Part shown: one piece after another, positions 36,710 to 46,286 of the stretch
How the letters are laid out: each line of letters begins with the position of its first letter
How positions within the stretch are numbered: position 1 is the first letter of the stretch
Assembly: GCA_963920635.1 (NCBI GenBank)
Contig: OY987298.1
Span: 3,348,001 to 3,412,000 of the forward strand
DNA from: Pseudeuparius sepicola
Lineage: Eukaryota > Arthropoda > Insecta > Coleoptera > Anthribidae
Length of the DNA stretch: 64,000 bases
Direction of reading: 5' to 3'
Notes under the pieces: generated by a model
What the model was told of the DNA's origin: nothing
Seen by the model: only the letters and a program-made list of their open reading frames with translations
Database searches by the model: none
Translations under genes and position numbers: made by a program

Positions 36710-37782
36710 AAGGTTTGTTCCAACAGGACCAATAACCGTGCTCAAGCACGTTCAGCGCATGCGCACTACCCCACTGGCTGTTCCAACTGAATTATGTACC
36801 TACCGACACGGGACGATACACGCACTGTTCCAGCCGATTTATGGATCATTTGTGTATCGTCCTTGTACGATAAAAACGGTCCCTGGTCTAAAGCAATAAC
36901 CGCGTGTACTGACATGCGCAGTGTATAGTCATGTGACAGAGATAAACAATAACCTCATATTTTTGTTTTTACGTAGATGGTTTTAAATCGATGGCTGGGA
37001 TCGTGTTTTTTATTTCTTGTTGGTTTTTGGCTTGTTGGGTAGGGCGGGGAATCGTTGAACAATAATTTTTTAGAGTAAAGAGTGAGGTTAGCCCACCGAA
37101 CATTCGGTTAGCCACATATTAAACACGCAGGTTAGGTGCGGTCACAAAACGTGATTTGGTCGATTTGATTCACAATCCGTTCCATCTGAAATTTTCTTTG
37201 GGATCGCACATGAACGGTGCAAAACTAGCGCATGCGTTCTTTAAGGGTTATCATCTAGTTCATGTACAGTTCTGTGACGGTACGTAAATTCGAGTTGGAA
37301 CAAATGATCCCAAAGAAAATTTCAGATGGAACGGATTGTGAATCAAATCGACCAAATCATATTTGTGACCGCACCTAACCTGCGTGTTTAATATGTGGCT
37401 AACCGAATGTTCGGTGGGCTAACCTCACTCTTCACTCTAAAAAATTGTTCAACGATTCCCCGCCCTACCCAACAAGAAATAAAAAACACGATCCCAGCCA
37501 TCGATTTAAAACTATCTACGTAAAAACAAAAATATGAGGTTAATGTTTATCTCTGTCACACGACCATACACTGCGCATGTCAGTACACGCGGTTATTGCT
37601 TTAGACCAGGCACCGTTTTTATCGTACAAGGACGATACACAAATGATCCATAAATCGGCTGGAACAGTGCGTGTATCGCCCCGTGTCGGTAGGTACATAA
37701 TTCAGTTGGAACAGCCAGTGGGGTAGTGCGCATGCGCTGAACGTGCTTGAGCACGGTTATTGGCCCTGTTGGAACAAACCTT
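36710..37782. mobile_element. 1.07-kb palindromic MITE nested in the DD41D transposon
   Basis: AAGGTTTGTTCCAACAGG at the left is mirrored by CCTGTTGGAACAAACCTT at the right. Arms of about 500 bp match closely (GTGCTCAAGCACGTTCAGCG, AACCTAACCTGCGTGTTTAA) around a centre near 37245. It lies upstream of the transposase start and has no frame of its own. Confidence 0.85.
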
Positions 37783-40730
37783 GTATGTACAGTTAGTTGC
37801 CTAGCTAGGAAGTTATGAAATGACGAATAGGCAACGCGGAGCAGTCGAAAAAACGTTTCAGACTCGACCGGGCCGATACGTCGCTTAATTCATACCGCCG
37901 AGGCTTCAGAACAATAAATCCTTTATCTATGCTTCAGAAGAGGTTAGATGGTGGACAAGAATTCATCAGAGGAGCTCCGGGGGTATTAAGGGAGACGGCT
38001 TGTGGTGTCGCGGTAATGAGCTTTCCGCGAGACTAGGAACCGGTCCGGATACGAGCTAAGGTAAGGGGAATCTAATAGCGCTGCATCTGTACAGATTCAA
38101 ATCGATTGTTATTTATGTATTTTTTAAATTTGTTTGAGTAAAAAGGTATTTTCACCGTTCCTAAATCAACGGCAACACCGCGGAAAATCACTTCAGCTGT
38201 CAGTACCTTCAGAAGCCAAATTGGATGACGTCATTAAAGGCGGGGATTTACAGGGAAAATAGGGGTCTTTACCCGTTTTTTTAAAGATCGTAAAAAAAAT
38301 CTAAAAATATTTTTCTATGTTTTCTTAAGCCATCCTGCGCACGTGGTAAAATTTTTTGTACTAAGTCATAGTTAACCCTGTATGCCTTAAATCGACCAAT
38401 TTATAACTGCGTCCTTAGTTCTTCTGGTTATTTAATTTTTTTCTTAAGCGCTTTTGGACACCCTTATAAAACTTTTGTTGTCAATCTTGAAAAACTTGCT
38501 CAATAAATTCAAAGGGATAACTATTCTTCTCAAGAACATGTTTTATATGTTTAATTTCCTCCTCAAATTTTGTGTTATTAGAACATATATCTTTAGCCCT
38601 GTCATACAAACTTTTAATTACTCCTTTTCAACACTAATATGATGATTAGTATGTGTTGGTTTTCTATAGACAATAGTTTCTATACTATCTGATTTCCCTA
38701 ACCTAACCAGTTTGGTGGCGAAAAACACAATTAAAATTCAATACGGCTAAGATTTGTTATTTGTCACGGCAGCCCGTGATTGAAAATCCGTTGCCACCTT
38801 CAAGTCGTGGCTTCAGTTTTTTTAAGAGGAATTTCATGCACGCGCCCGAGTTGGATATGTCAATATTCCGAATAAGGGTAGAGAAAACATTCAAGCCTCC
38901 CGCCAGATGTTTATAGATAAACATACTGGCGCGAAACTTCCTCAGCACGGCACGGATCCGTTGCAAAGTTTGGGGCGACGCGGCACGCTGCGATATCTCC
39001 GATATCCTCCCGAACAAACGGAGTTAGTTTCCGGTTTTGATCCAGGCAACTTCGGGTGTTTCGTTTTTCCGGGCTGGCGGAAACAAATATTTGCGATCGG
39101 ATCTGAACTTCGTTCGGATCAGTCGCGACGATGGGAAAGACTGGCGAGATTCCTGGTGGAATATTTCAATGGATAGTTTGCGCAGGTGAAAAAGTAATAG
39201 TAAGTGTGCCGGTGAACAGTTGCAGTAAAAAATATCCCCACACTTGACACCAGAATATTATTCATTACTGATATTACTTCCCATATAACATTTTTTGCTT
39301 TATATATCGGGGAGAAGCAACCGTTACTAATACAAAACTTGAAGCCACTTAAGAAGTGGCGAGAACTTTCCCGTTACAATTAAGAAACCCTTATATGCCT
39401 TAAGTCGACCAATTTATAACCGCGTCCTTAGTTCTTCTGGTTACTTAAGTTTCTTCTCCAGCGCTTTTGGCCACCCTTATAAAACTTCTCTTTTATTCGT
39501 ACTGCGCATGCCTTACAATATATTACTTGTCTCGCTTTATTCCATTGCGATCGGATCTGAACTTCGTTCGGATCAGTCGCGACGATGGGAAAGGCTGGCG
39601 AGATTCCTGGTAGAATATTTCAGTGTATAGTTTGCACAGGTGAAAAAGTAATAGTAAGTGTGCTGGTGAACAGTTGCAGATAAAGGAACCCCACACCTGA
39701 CACCAGAATATTATTCATTAATGATATTACTTCCCAAATAACACTTTTTGCTTTATAGTGTAACGCAGAAGCAACCGTTACTAATATTATAAAACTTGAA
39801 GCCACTTAAGAAGTTGCGAGAACTTTCCCGTTACAATTAAGAAACCCTTATATGCCTTAAATCGACCAATTTATAACTGCGTCCTTAGTTCTTCTGGTTA
39901 TTTAATTTTTTTCTTAAGCGCTTTTGGACACCCTTATAAAACTTTTGTTGTCAATCTTGAAAAACTTGCTCAATAAATTCAAAGGGATAACTATTCTTCT
40001 CAAGAACATGTTTTATATGTTTAATTTCCTCCTCAAATTTTGTGTTATTAGAACATATATCTTTAGCCCTGTCATACAAACTTTTAATTACTCCTTTTCA
40101 ACACTAATATGATGATTAGTATGTGTTGGTTTTCTATAGACAATAGTTTCTATACTATCTGATTTCCCTAACCTAACCAGTTTGGTGGCGAAAAACACAA
40201 TTAAAATTCAATACGGCTAAGATTTGTTATTTGTCACGGCAGCCCGTGATTGAAAATCCGTTGCCACCTTCAAGTCGTGGCTTCAGTTTTTTAAGAGGAA
40301 TTTCATGCACGCGCCCGAGTTGGATATGTCAATATTCCGAATAAGGGTAGAGAAAACATTCAAGCCCCCCGCCAGATGTTTATAGATAAACATACTGGCG
40401 CGAAACTTCCTCAGCACGGCACGGATCCGTTGCAAAGTTTGGGGCGACGCGGCACGCTGCGATATCTCCGATATCCTCCCGAACAAACGGAGTTAGTTTC
40501 CGGTTTTGATCCAGGCAACTTCGGGTTTCGTTTTTCCGGGCCGGCGGAAACAAATATTTGCGATCGGATCTGAACTTCGTTCGGATCAGTTGCGACGATG
40601 GGAAAGACTGGCGAGATTCCCGGTAGAATATTTCGATGGATAGTTTGCGCAGGTGAAAAAGTAGTAGTAAGTGTGCCGGTGAACAATGGCAGATAAAAGT
40701 ACCCCACACCTGACACCAGAATAATCAGTT

Positions 40731-43348
40731 GTTTGCTTTTAATAAAGTTTAAAATTAGTGAAAAGCTTGTTTTAGAAAGTATAAAAAAAATACCAAACAC
40801 CTGACACAATGAAATTATTCATTACTTAATGTGTGTAAAATATTTAAGACGGAAAATCGGATACAATAGTCTAAATGCGTGAAAGTACCTTCCACTATAT
40901 CCTAATAGAATAATGTTTCCAATTCTACGCAGCCATCAGTGGAGTTTCGGGGTCGAAATTCCAAACTGAATCCATTTCAACCAGTATCTCCGCCGATAAA
41001 ACCACAGGGTCGGACCAACCGTTATTGATTTGCTCGCCATCGGCGCAATATGATAATTGCGATGAATTATAAATGGGATAAACAGCCGTAACCGACACGC
41101 CGTGCTAGATACGTTTGGAATTGGTAATTTCGGATTTAATGTGGCAGAGTATGGAATTTTTCTAAATATAAAATATATTTTTTATGTGAGCCATAAATTA
41201 AGTCGAAATCGTTGAAGTCTTTTGTAATAATCTGAAATTTCATAACGCAATAAAGTCGATTACGTCATTTTGATATTTTGCGAAAAGTAGACTAGCAATT
41301 TTAGCTTTCATTTAAATATGAAAACCATAAAGCCAGAAGATTAAAAGTGACTAGTATCATATAATTTTCCCCACACCTGACACCATAAAATTATGCATTA
41401 CTCACACCGCTTGTAAAAGTGTTTATGCAGAATAAAACCAATTGAACTGACTAAATACGCGTAGTGTAACCTACACTATGTCCGAATCTAATCACATTTC
41501 GAATTCTACGCGGCCATTAGTAGATTTTCGTGATCGAAATCCCAAACTGAATCCATTTTGACCAGTATCTGATCCGATAAAACCACAGGGTCGGACCACC
41601 CGTTATCGACTAATGGGTTTGCTAGCCATCGGCGCAATACGATAATTGCGATGAATTATAAATGGGATAAAGAGCCACAACCGACACGCTGTGCTAGATA
41701 CGTCTCGAATTCATAATTTCGCATTCAATATGGCAGAGCATGAACGTGATTTAAATAGAAAATATTTTGTTTGTGGGAGGCGAAAAAAGTCGAAGTTTGT
41801 AAAGTTTTTTGTAATTATCTTCATGGCGTGAAAAAGTCTAGGAAAAAGTCAAAGATCTATGGGCATTATAAAATACGTGAGACTGAAATCGCCCTTTGTA
41901 GAAGCCAAGTTTTGACAAACTAAATGTTTGTAAAATTTTGTAATTAAATTTAACTTTCGAGATCATGCACCAAAGTGGCGTGGCGTTTGTTTGGGTACCT
42001 ACTTCGTCATAATTGGAAATTTAAGATTAGAATTTCTATATTGTCGTGGACTCCTAAACATAAAGATATAAACGTGCCTTATAATTCTCTATTAAAAGAT
42101 GATATAGTAGATGATATTATTTTGTTAGTTTGCTTTTCGCTTTTATTATTTTGTTATTTTGCTTTTCGCTTTCATTTAAATATGAAAAATATAAGAATAT
42201 AAAAATATTAACTTATAAATTGGCTTTATTTTTAAGAGTAAAGACAAATAACGAAAAGATTGTTTTAAAAAGTGCCAAATATATCAAGTAAGTTTCCCCA
42301 CACCTGACACGAGAAAACTATTCATTACTGATATTGTTGACTGACGTATTAATAAGACTTCTCACGGCTATAGCTTCATATTCTGAAAAGTAGATGCCGC
42401 CTATGGTCAACAATGTATTTTGCATTGTATTTTGTCTCCGGGAAGCGCATGGTGAGCCAGAGAACTGTCAAAAATGACAGCCGTGAGCAGTCTTTATTAA
42501 TACGTCAGTCAACGCTGATATTTCTTGTAAACTCGAGTTAAACATATTATTTGTAGAAACAAGCTTCAGTGGTCGACCTATGCTTTCATTTAAATATGAA
42601 GATATGTTTTTCTCATCCTATCTTATTGAAACTTAGCAGACACAGGTTCGGTTTCAAATCCAAATAAGTGGGAACAAGGAGTGTAGCATAATCTTCAATA
42701 GTAAAAAAGTGCATAACAGCAGAAATGTATCCCACACCTGACACCAGAAAGTTATTCATTACTACTATTGCTTGTCAAATGTTTTGGAAGAATAATTACA
42801 ACAAAACTGAATAAACACGTGCAATGTATCCTACACGATACAATCATATTATGATGTGGTACAGTATGATGTGGTCCAGTGTGTTTGGATAATAAGCAAC
42901 TATGATTTTCCTTGTTAAAATATAAACGTAAACAAAACTGGTGCGAGTGCACCCTTTACTCTATTGTCTACATTTAGAAAATCGAATCTACGCGTCGGTC
43001 TTTATTGACACAACCCCATCAGAATATTTAAACGCGCCAAAGGCAGCCCCGACCCCTCCCCTCTTCAGCATTAACGGCATAGATCCGGATTACCCCACGA
43101 CGCGTCGAACAAACCGGAAAGAGTCCACACAGTGGCGGGGAAAGGGGACATATTTACATAAAATAAAAAAAAAACATTTATTAAATATTTATTTAATGGA
43201 TTGTGGCCACTGAAATATTATAACTATTAAGGATAGATCTTTCACAAAAAAAAACATTATTTACGTAATTATCGGTTAACTCTGTAAATTTTATGAACGC
43301 ATTCTCATTGTACCTAATCCTTTACAAAGAAATGCAGGTTGTGTTAGA
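40731..43348. other. Divergent satellite modules and intergenic DNA
   Basis: Holds a duplicated ~580-bp block (about 40930-41280 and 41510-41860: ACCACAGGGTCGGACC, CGATAATTGCGATGAATTA). Short modules CCCCACACCTGACACC continue to 42729. A GC-rich piece without a gene is at 43040-43150. The small MITE at 42336-42514 sits inside. Confidence 0.5.
42336..42514. mobile_element. 179-bp MITE with 8-bp flanking repeat
   Basis: GTTGACTGACGTATTAATAA at the left is inverted at the right (TTATTAATACGTCAGTCAAC), followed inward by CTCACGGCT / AGCCGTGAG. CTGATATT flanks it directly at 42328-42335 and 42515-42522. Non-coding. Confidence 0.85.
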
Positions 43349-43878
43349 TAGTAAGGGCAGAATGTAAAGGCGAAGTCGGCAATAAATCATCAAAGAGAGA
43401 GCGCTATATCTATTGCTTTACTTGCACTCGCACAATTACACTCATGTCTCCTCCTCCAATTTGTATTCGACGTACGTCTTAAAGTTCGCTAAGCACCTTT
43501 CATGAATGGAAGAGAGATAGAAAGCCTAGTAATTGTCTTGTATTACTAGTTGATTGTTTAAGGCGGGCAGGGTCGGCCTAGAATAAATTATTGCATTACT
43601 ACCCGATGTGAACGGACGGATTAAAAATTTGTACTTAGGTACCTGTTGTAATTTCATTTGTAATTTTTGAAGATTACTTCGGTAATTTAGACTGGCAATT
43701 AACAGATAATGATCCTGAAATTCAAAGTAGGTCTTAGGTATTTAAATAATTATTGTAATGGTTAGGCAAAAACAATATATTTATATTTTTATAACATAAA
43801 ATAAACTTTACATAGTCAGAAGTCAGTATATACATAATAAATAAATAATAGTAATATACATTTAATTCGTTATGAATT

Positions 43879-44580
43879 TTAGTCAGAATATAAAATACTA
43901 TCATCCGAATATGAATCGTCATTTAAGTTAATAATAATTGGGTCTATGTCAACGTCCAATATCTTTTCTTTTTTCCAATAATCCTTAATAACGTTCTCGG
44001 TGTGTTTTATACAACTGGACCAGTTTTCTTTAGTGACTTCCTGGAGAGCTTCTTTCCAAATAGACATTACCGTGTTATCATCATGCATTGCCTCAGATAC
44101 AATTTTCTTATTAAAAAAAGTTTTGCATTGGGCCCATATCAATTCTATTGCATTTGATATACAATGATATGGGGGAAGCCTCAACACTTGATGTCCCATT
44201 TTAGTAATTATATTGTCAGACGCATAAGGCAACTTGGATTTATAATTTCTAACGATCTGGAGCAACTCACATTTAAGGGAATTTTCAGGAAAATAATTTT
44301 TTTATTTCGAAGCCAGTTAATTATTTCTTCTTTTTTTTTGTGGCTGTATTGGGCACATTTTCATTGAGCCTGGAATGGTATTTCGCATTGTCCATTATAA
44401 TTAAAAAAGGGTTTTCAAGTTTCGACAATAGTTTCTCCTCCAACCATTTTTCAAACATTTCGGCGTTCATATTATCGTGGTAGTCTGCACTTTTATTTTT
44501 AGTTGAAAATATAAGCTCAGCACCATCGATAAATCCGTCCTTATGACCGGCATGAACAATTATAAACCAAATATTTAATT
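43879..44580 (-). pseudogene. DDE transposase fragment (DD82/83E-like, possibly Sailor group)
   Basis: The minus strand from 44580 reads VHAGHKDGFIDGAELIFSTK, later DYHDNMNAEMFEKWLEE and LIIMDNAKYHS (second catalytic Asp). After a frame change near 44330 in a poly-A run it continues to VLRLPPYHCISNAIELIWAQ (catalytic Glu) and ends with an acidic tail at 43879. The Asp-to-Glu spacing is about 83 residues, far wider than ordinary Tc1/mariner (34-41) and consistent with the group described as DD82E/Sailor. The first Asp is in VHAG-type context and the N-terminus is absent. Confidence 0.75.
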
Positions 44581-44666
44581 ACTTTCCTGTTTAACATAAT
44601 GTATCAGACAAGGACAGAGTAATAAAAAGTTGGCCTTCCGGTTCTTTAAGCCGAACCCCTCGCTCC

Positions 44667-44858
44667 AGTTATGTTCATCGACCCCACAGCACACCGACCT
44701 GGACGAAAACCCCGAATCAGCGGAATCAGCTTTTTTCGTACACCGCATTTCCAATTTATATAAATATCGCGACCGCAATTAATCGATCAGTAATAGTTTA
44801 TACCCTACGTTCAATAAACCTTTTTAAAAACGAAGATTTTCGACCCCGGAACATAACT
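44667..44858 (+). repeat. Errantivirus 5' LTR
   Basis: 192 bp. It contains a TATA-like TTATATAAATA near 44757, a poly(A)-type CAATAAA near 44810, and ends GGAACATAACT. Very short for a retroviral LTR. The last T overlaps the primer-binding site. Confidence 0.95.
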
Positions 44859-44875
44859 GGCGCTGCGAACAGGAT
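44858..44875 (+). other. Primer-binding site, tRNA-Ser type
   Basis: TGGCGCTGCGAACAGGAT follows the LTR directly. TGG is the complement of CCA, and the remainder fits the 3' end of a tRNA starting GCTGCGA, most like a serine tRNA; tRNA-Ser priming is known in several errantiviruses. The tRNA identity is inferred. Confidence 0.65.
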
Positions 44876-44984
44876 AGCTGCACGGAATCCAAAGGAGGAT
44901 CATCGGTTCGTCTCAACGATTTGGCAGTTATCAACGACCTGGGAGAAGAAACCTGTGCAGAGATTGGAGAACCATACGGCAGGG

Positions 44985-45010
44985 ATGTCCAGAGCGATTC
45001 TTCTTGTCCT
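44985..45010 (+). CDS. Short leader ORF that is also env exon 1
   Basis: ATG 44985 opens a nine-codon frame rich in Leu, Ile and Val. In unspliced RNA it ends at the TAA at 45012-45014, which overlaps the splice donor, 18 bases before the gag ATG. If spliced from the donor at 45011 to the acceptor at 49786, 26 bases of this exon (eight codons plus two bases) join in frame with env and would supply the start of its hydrophobic signal peptide. Splicing is inferred from the signals and the frame match. Confidence 0.6.
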
Positions 45011-45016
45011 GTAAGT
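45011..45016 (+). promoter_or_regulatory. Splice donor for env mRNA
   Basis: CCT|GTAAGT is a consensus donor, located 22 bases before the gag start. Errantiviral env is known to be expressed from a spliced RNA, which fits. Confidence 0.7.
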
Positions 45017-45032
45017 TCACTTCCTTTTTCTC

Positions 45033-46286
45033 ATGAGTTCTGATTACCCTGAAGGTTCATTATTAGAAGATTTAGCTCATTTTTCTATTACTCCAAAAGC
45101 TCCTAAACAAAAACCTCGTTTTAAACCATATTCTAAAAATTTATCTGAAGATTTAAAAAACCCTCAAATTTTAATTTCTCAGCCCTCAACTTCAAAAACT
45201 CAAGAAATGGCTTTAACAAATACCGACATTAATAATTTGTGCAACACTCTTCCAGAATATAAACCGGGAGATAACCTCTCCACATTTATAAATTCAGTTG
45301 ATAATTTAATTGCTTTTTTCACTCAACAAGGTGCTAATGCCACTCAACTATATATAATTAACACTCATATCGTTTCCAAAATTAAAAATGAGGCTCGTGA
45401 TTTCTTAAATTTACACAATAAAACTTCTTGGGCAGAAATAAAGCCCCTTTTACTCCAAAAATATGGCGACCGTCGCACAGAAGAAATTTTATTAACACAA
45501 TTAACCACCACAGTTCAAAAGCGTTCTGAATCTTATGATGACTATTACAACCGAATAACTTTAGCACTTAATGATCTTTTACAGCATGTTTCTTTACATG
45601 AAAATAACGCTCAGGCAATCGAGTTTAAAGCTTCGTTTTTCAGAAAACAAGCCCTTAGAACATTTTGTACTGGCATAAACAATCCCTATTGCGATCATTT
45701 ATCTCATTTTGAATTAAACTCTCTCGACGAAGCACTTCAAAAATGCATAGCTTTAGATAACCACAAACAGCAACAGCAATATATGTCTTATCTTAAATCT
45801 ACCACCTATCCCCGCGATTATCAAAGAAACAGTCAACCTACCACTACCAATCGCCCTACTAATCAAAATCCTCAACCACCTCGCAACCCACAACCTAATC
45901 ATAATACGAATATGAACCCAAATTTTAATCAACAATTCCCTCAAAACTTTAATCAAGGTCCTTCAAACTCACCTAGAAATTTTGGCAACACAAATAGGCC
46001 CATTCCTCAAAGACAAAACCCTCCACCTAATAGACAAGTATTCAGCCCACCATCTAATAGACCCAACAATAATTACTTCCAAAATCAATATCGTCCAACT
46101 CCAACTCCCATGTCCATAACTTCAAAATTGCCGTCACAGCAAACTTACAAACCAACCCCAATGTCCACACGTACTTTCCATAATAATATAGAATGCGATT
46201 CCAATTTAGAAACCGAAGAATACTTTTCCGAAAATTTTCGAGAACAAGCCTCGGAATCTCCTCCCAATCCCGAATTATCGAATTAA
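45033..46286 (+). CDS. gag: Errantivirus Gag
   Basis: A 417-residue structural protein starting at ATG 45033, the first ATG after the leader ORF. The N-terminal third is polar, the middle (about 60-240) is the helical capsid-like part, and the last ~150 residues are very rich in Asn, Gln and Pro (for example NPNFNQQFPQNFNQG). No CCHC zinc knuckle is present, which is normal for errantiviruses. Its end overlaps pol by ~55 bases beyond a -1 slippery site. It presumably assembles particles that package the RNA. Confidence 0.9.
   Translation: MSSDYPEGSLLEDLAHFSITPKAPKQKPRFKPYSKNLSEDLKNPQILISQPSTSKTQEMALTNTDINNLCNTLPEYKPGDNLSTFINSVDNLIAFFTQQGANATQLYIINTHIVSKIKNEARDFLNLHNKTSWAEIKPLLLQKYGDRRTEEILLTQLTTTVQKRSESYDDYYNRITLALNDLLQHVSLHENNAQAIEFKASFFRKQALRTFCTGINNPYCDHLSHFELNSLDEALQKCIALDNHKQQQQYMSYLKSTTYPRDYQRNSQPTTTNRPTNQNPQPPRNPQPNHNTNMNPNFNQQFPQNFNQGPSNSPRNFGNTNRPIPQRQNPPPNRQVFSPPSNRPNNNYFQNQYRPTPTPMSITSKLPSQQTYKPTPMSTRTFHNNIECDSNLETEEYFSENFREQASESPPNPELSN
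46232..46238 (+). promoter_or_regulatory. -1 ribosomal frameshift heptamer
   Basis: A AAT TTT in the gag frame (gaA AAT TTT cga) is a perfect X XXY YYZ slippery heptamer, located 55 bases before the gag stop. Slipping one base back enters the pol frame as AAA TTT TCG. I did not establish a downstream pseudoknot. Confidence 0.7.

Larger units (their letters stand above)
34777..38380 (-). mobile_element. 3.6-kb DD41D Tc1/mariner-group transposon
   Basis: The ends CAGGGTTAACTATCACTTAG and CTAAGTCATAGTTAACCCTG form inverted repeats continuing to TACAAAAA. TA flanks both sides. The neighbouring tandem unit (39845) preserves the uninterrupted target, CCCTTATATGCC, which proves the borders. It contains a three-exon transposase on the minus strand (35340-36602) and a nested palindromic MITE (36710-37782). 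Confidence 0.93.
33392..40730. repeat. Tandem 1.47-kb unit in about 2.5 copies
   Basis: CAATCTTGAAAAACTTGCTC begins units at 33392, 38482 and 39952. Units 2 and 3 are offset by 1470 bp; unit 1 is longer because of the 3604-bp transposon at 34777-38380. Each unit begins with the Penelope fragment, continues through a GC-rich part (GGCGCGAAACTTCCTC) and contains an internal duplication of GATCTGAACTTCGTTCGGATC (34023/34476, 39096/39549). Unit 3 ends near 40730. No frame in the unit looks like a real protein. Confidence 0.9.
30200..42900. repeat. Dispersed modules around CCCCACACCTGACACC
   Basis: The module CCCCACACCTGACACC followed by AGAATATTATTCATTAC and TGATATTGCTTGTAAAATG recurs in the same orientation near 30348, 30555, 34160, 34612, 39237, 39690, 40703, 40797, 41371, 42297 and 42729. 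Two longer associated blocks, CCACAGGGTCGGACC...CATCGGCGCAATA (41005 and 41585) and GAAGTCTTTTGTAATAATCTG (26490, 41213), repeat as well. This looks like an old complex satellite that later insertions have broken up. Confidence 0.65.
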
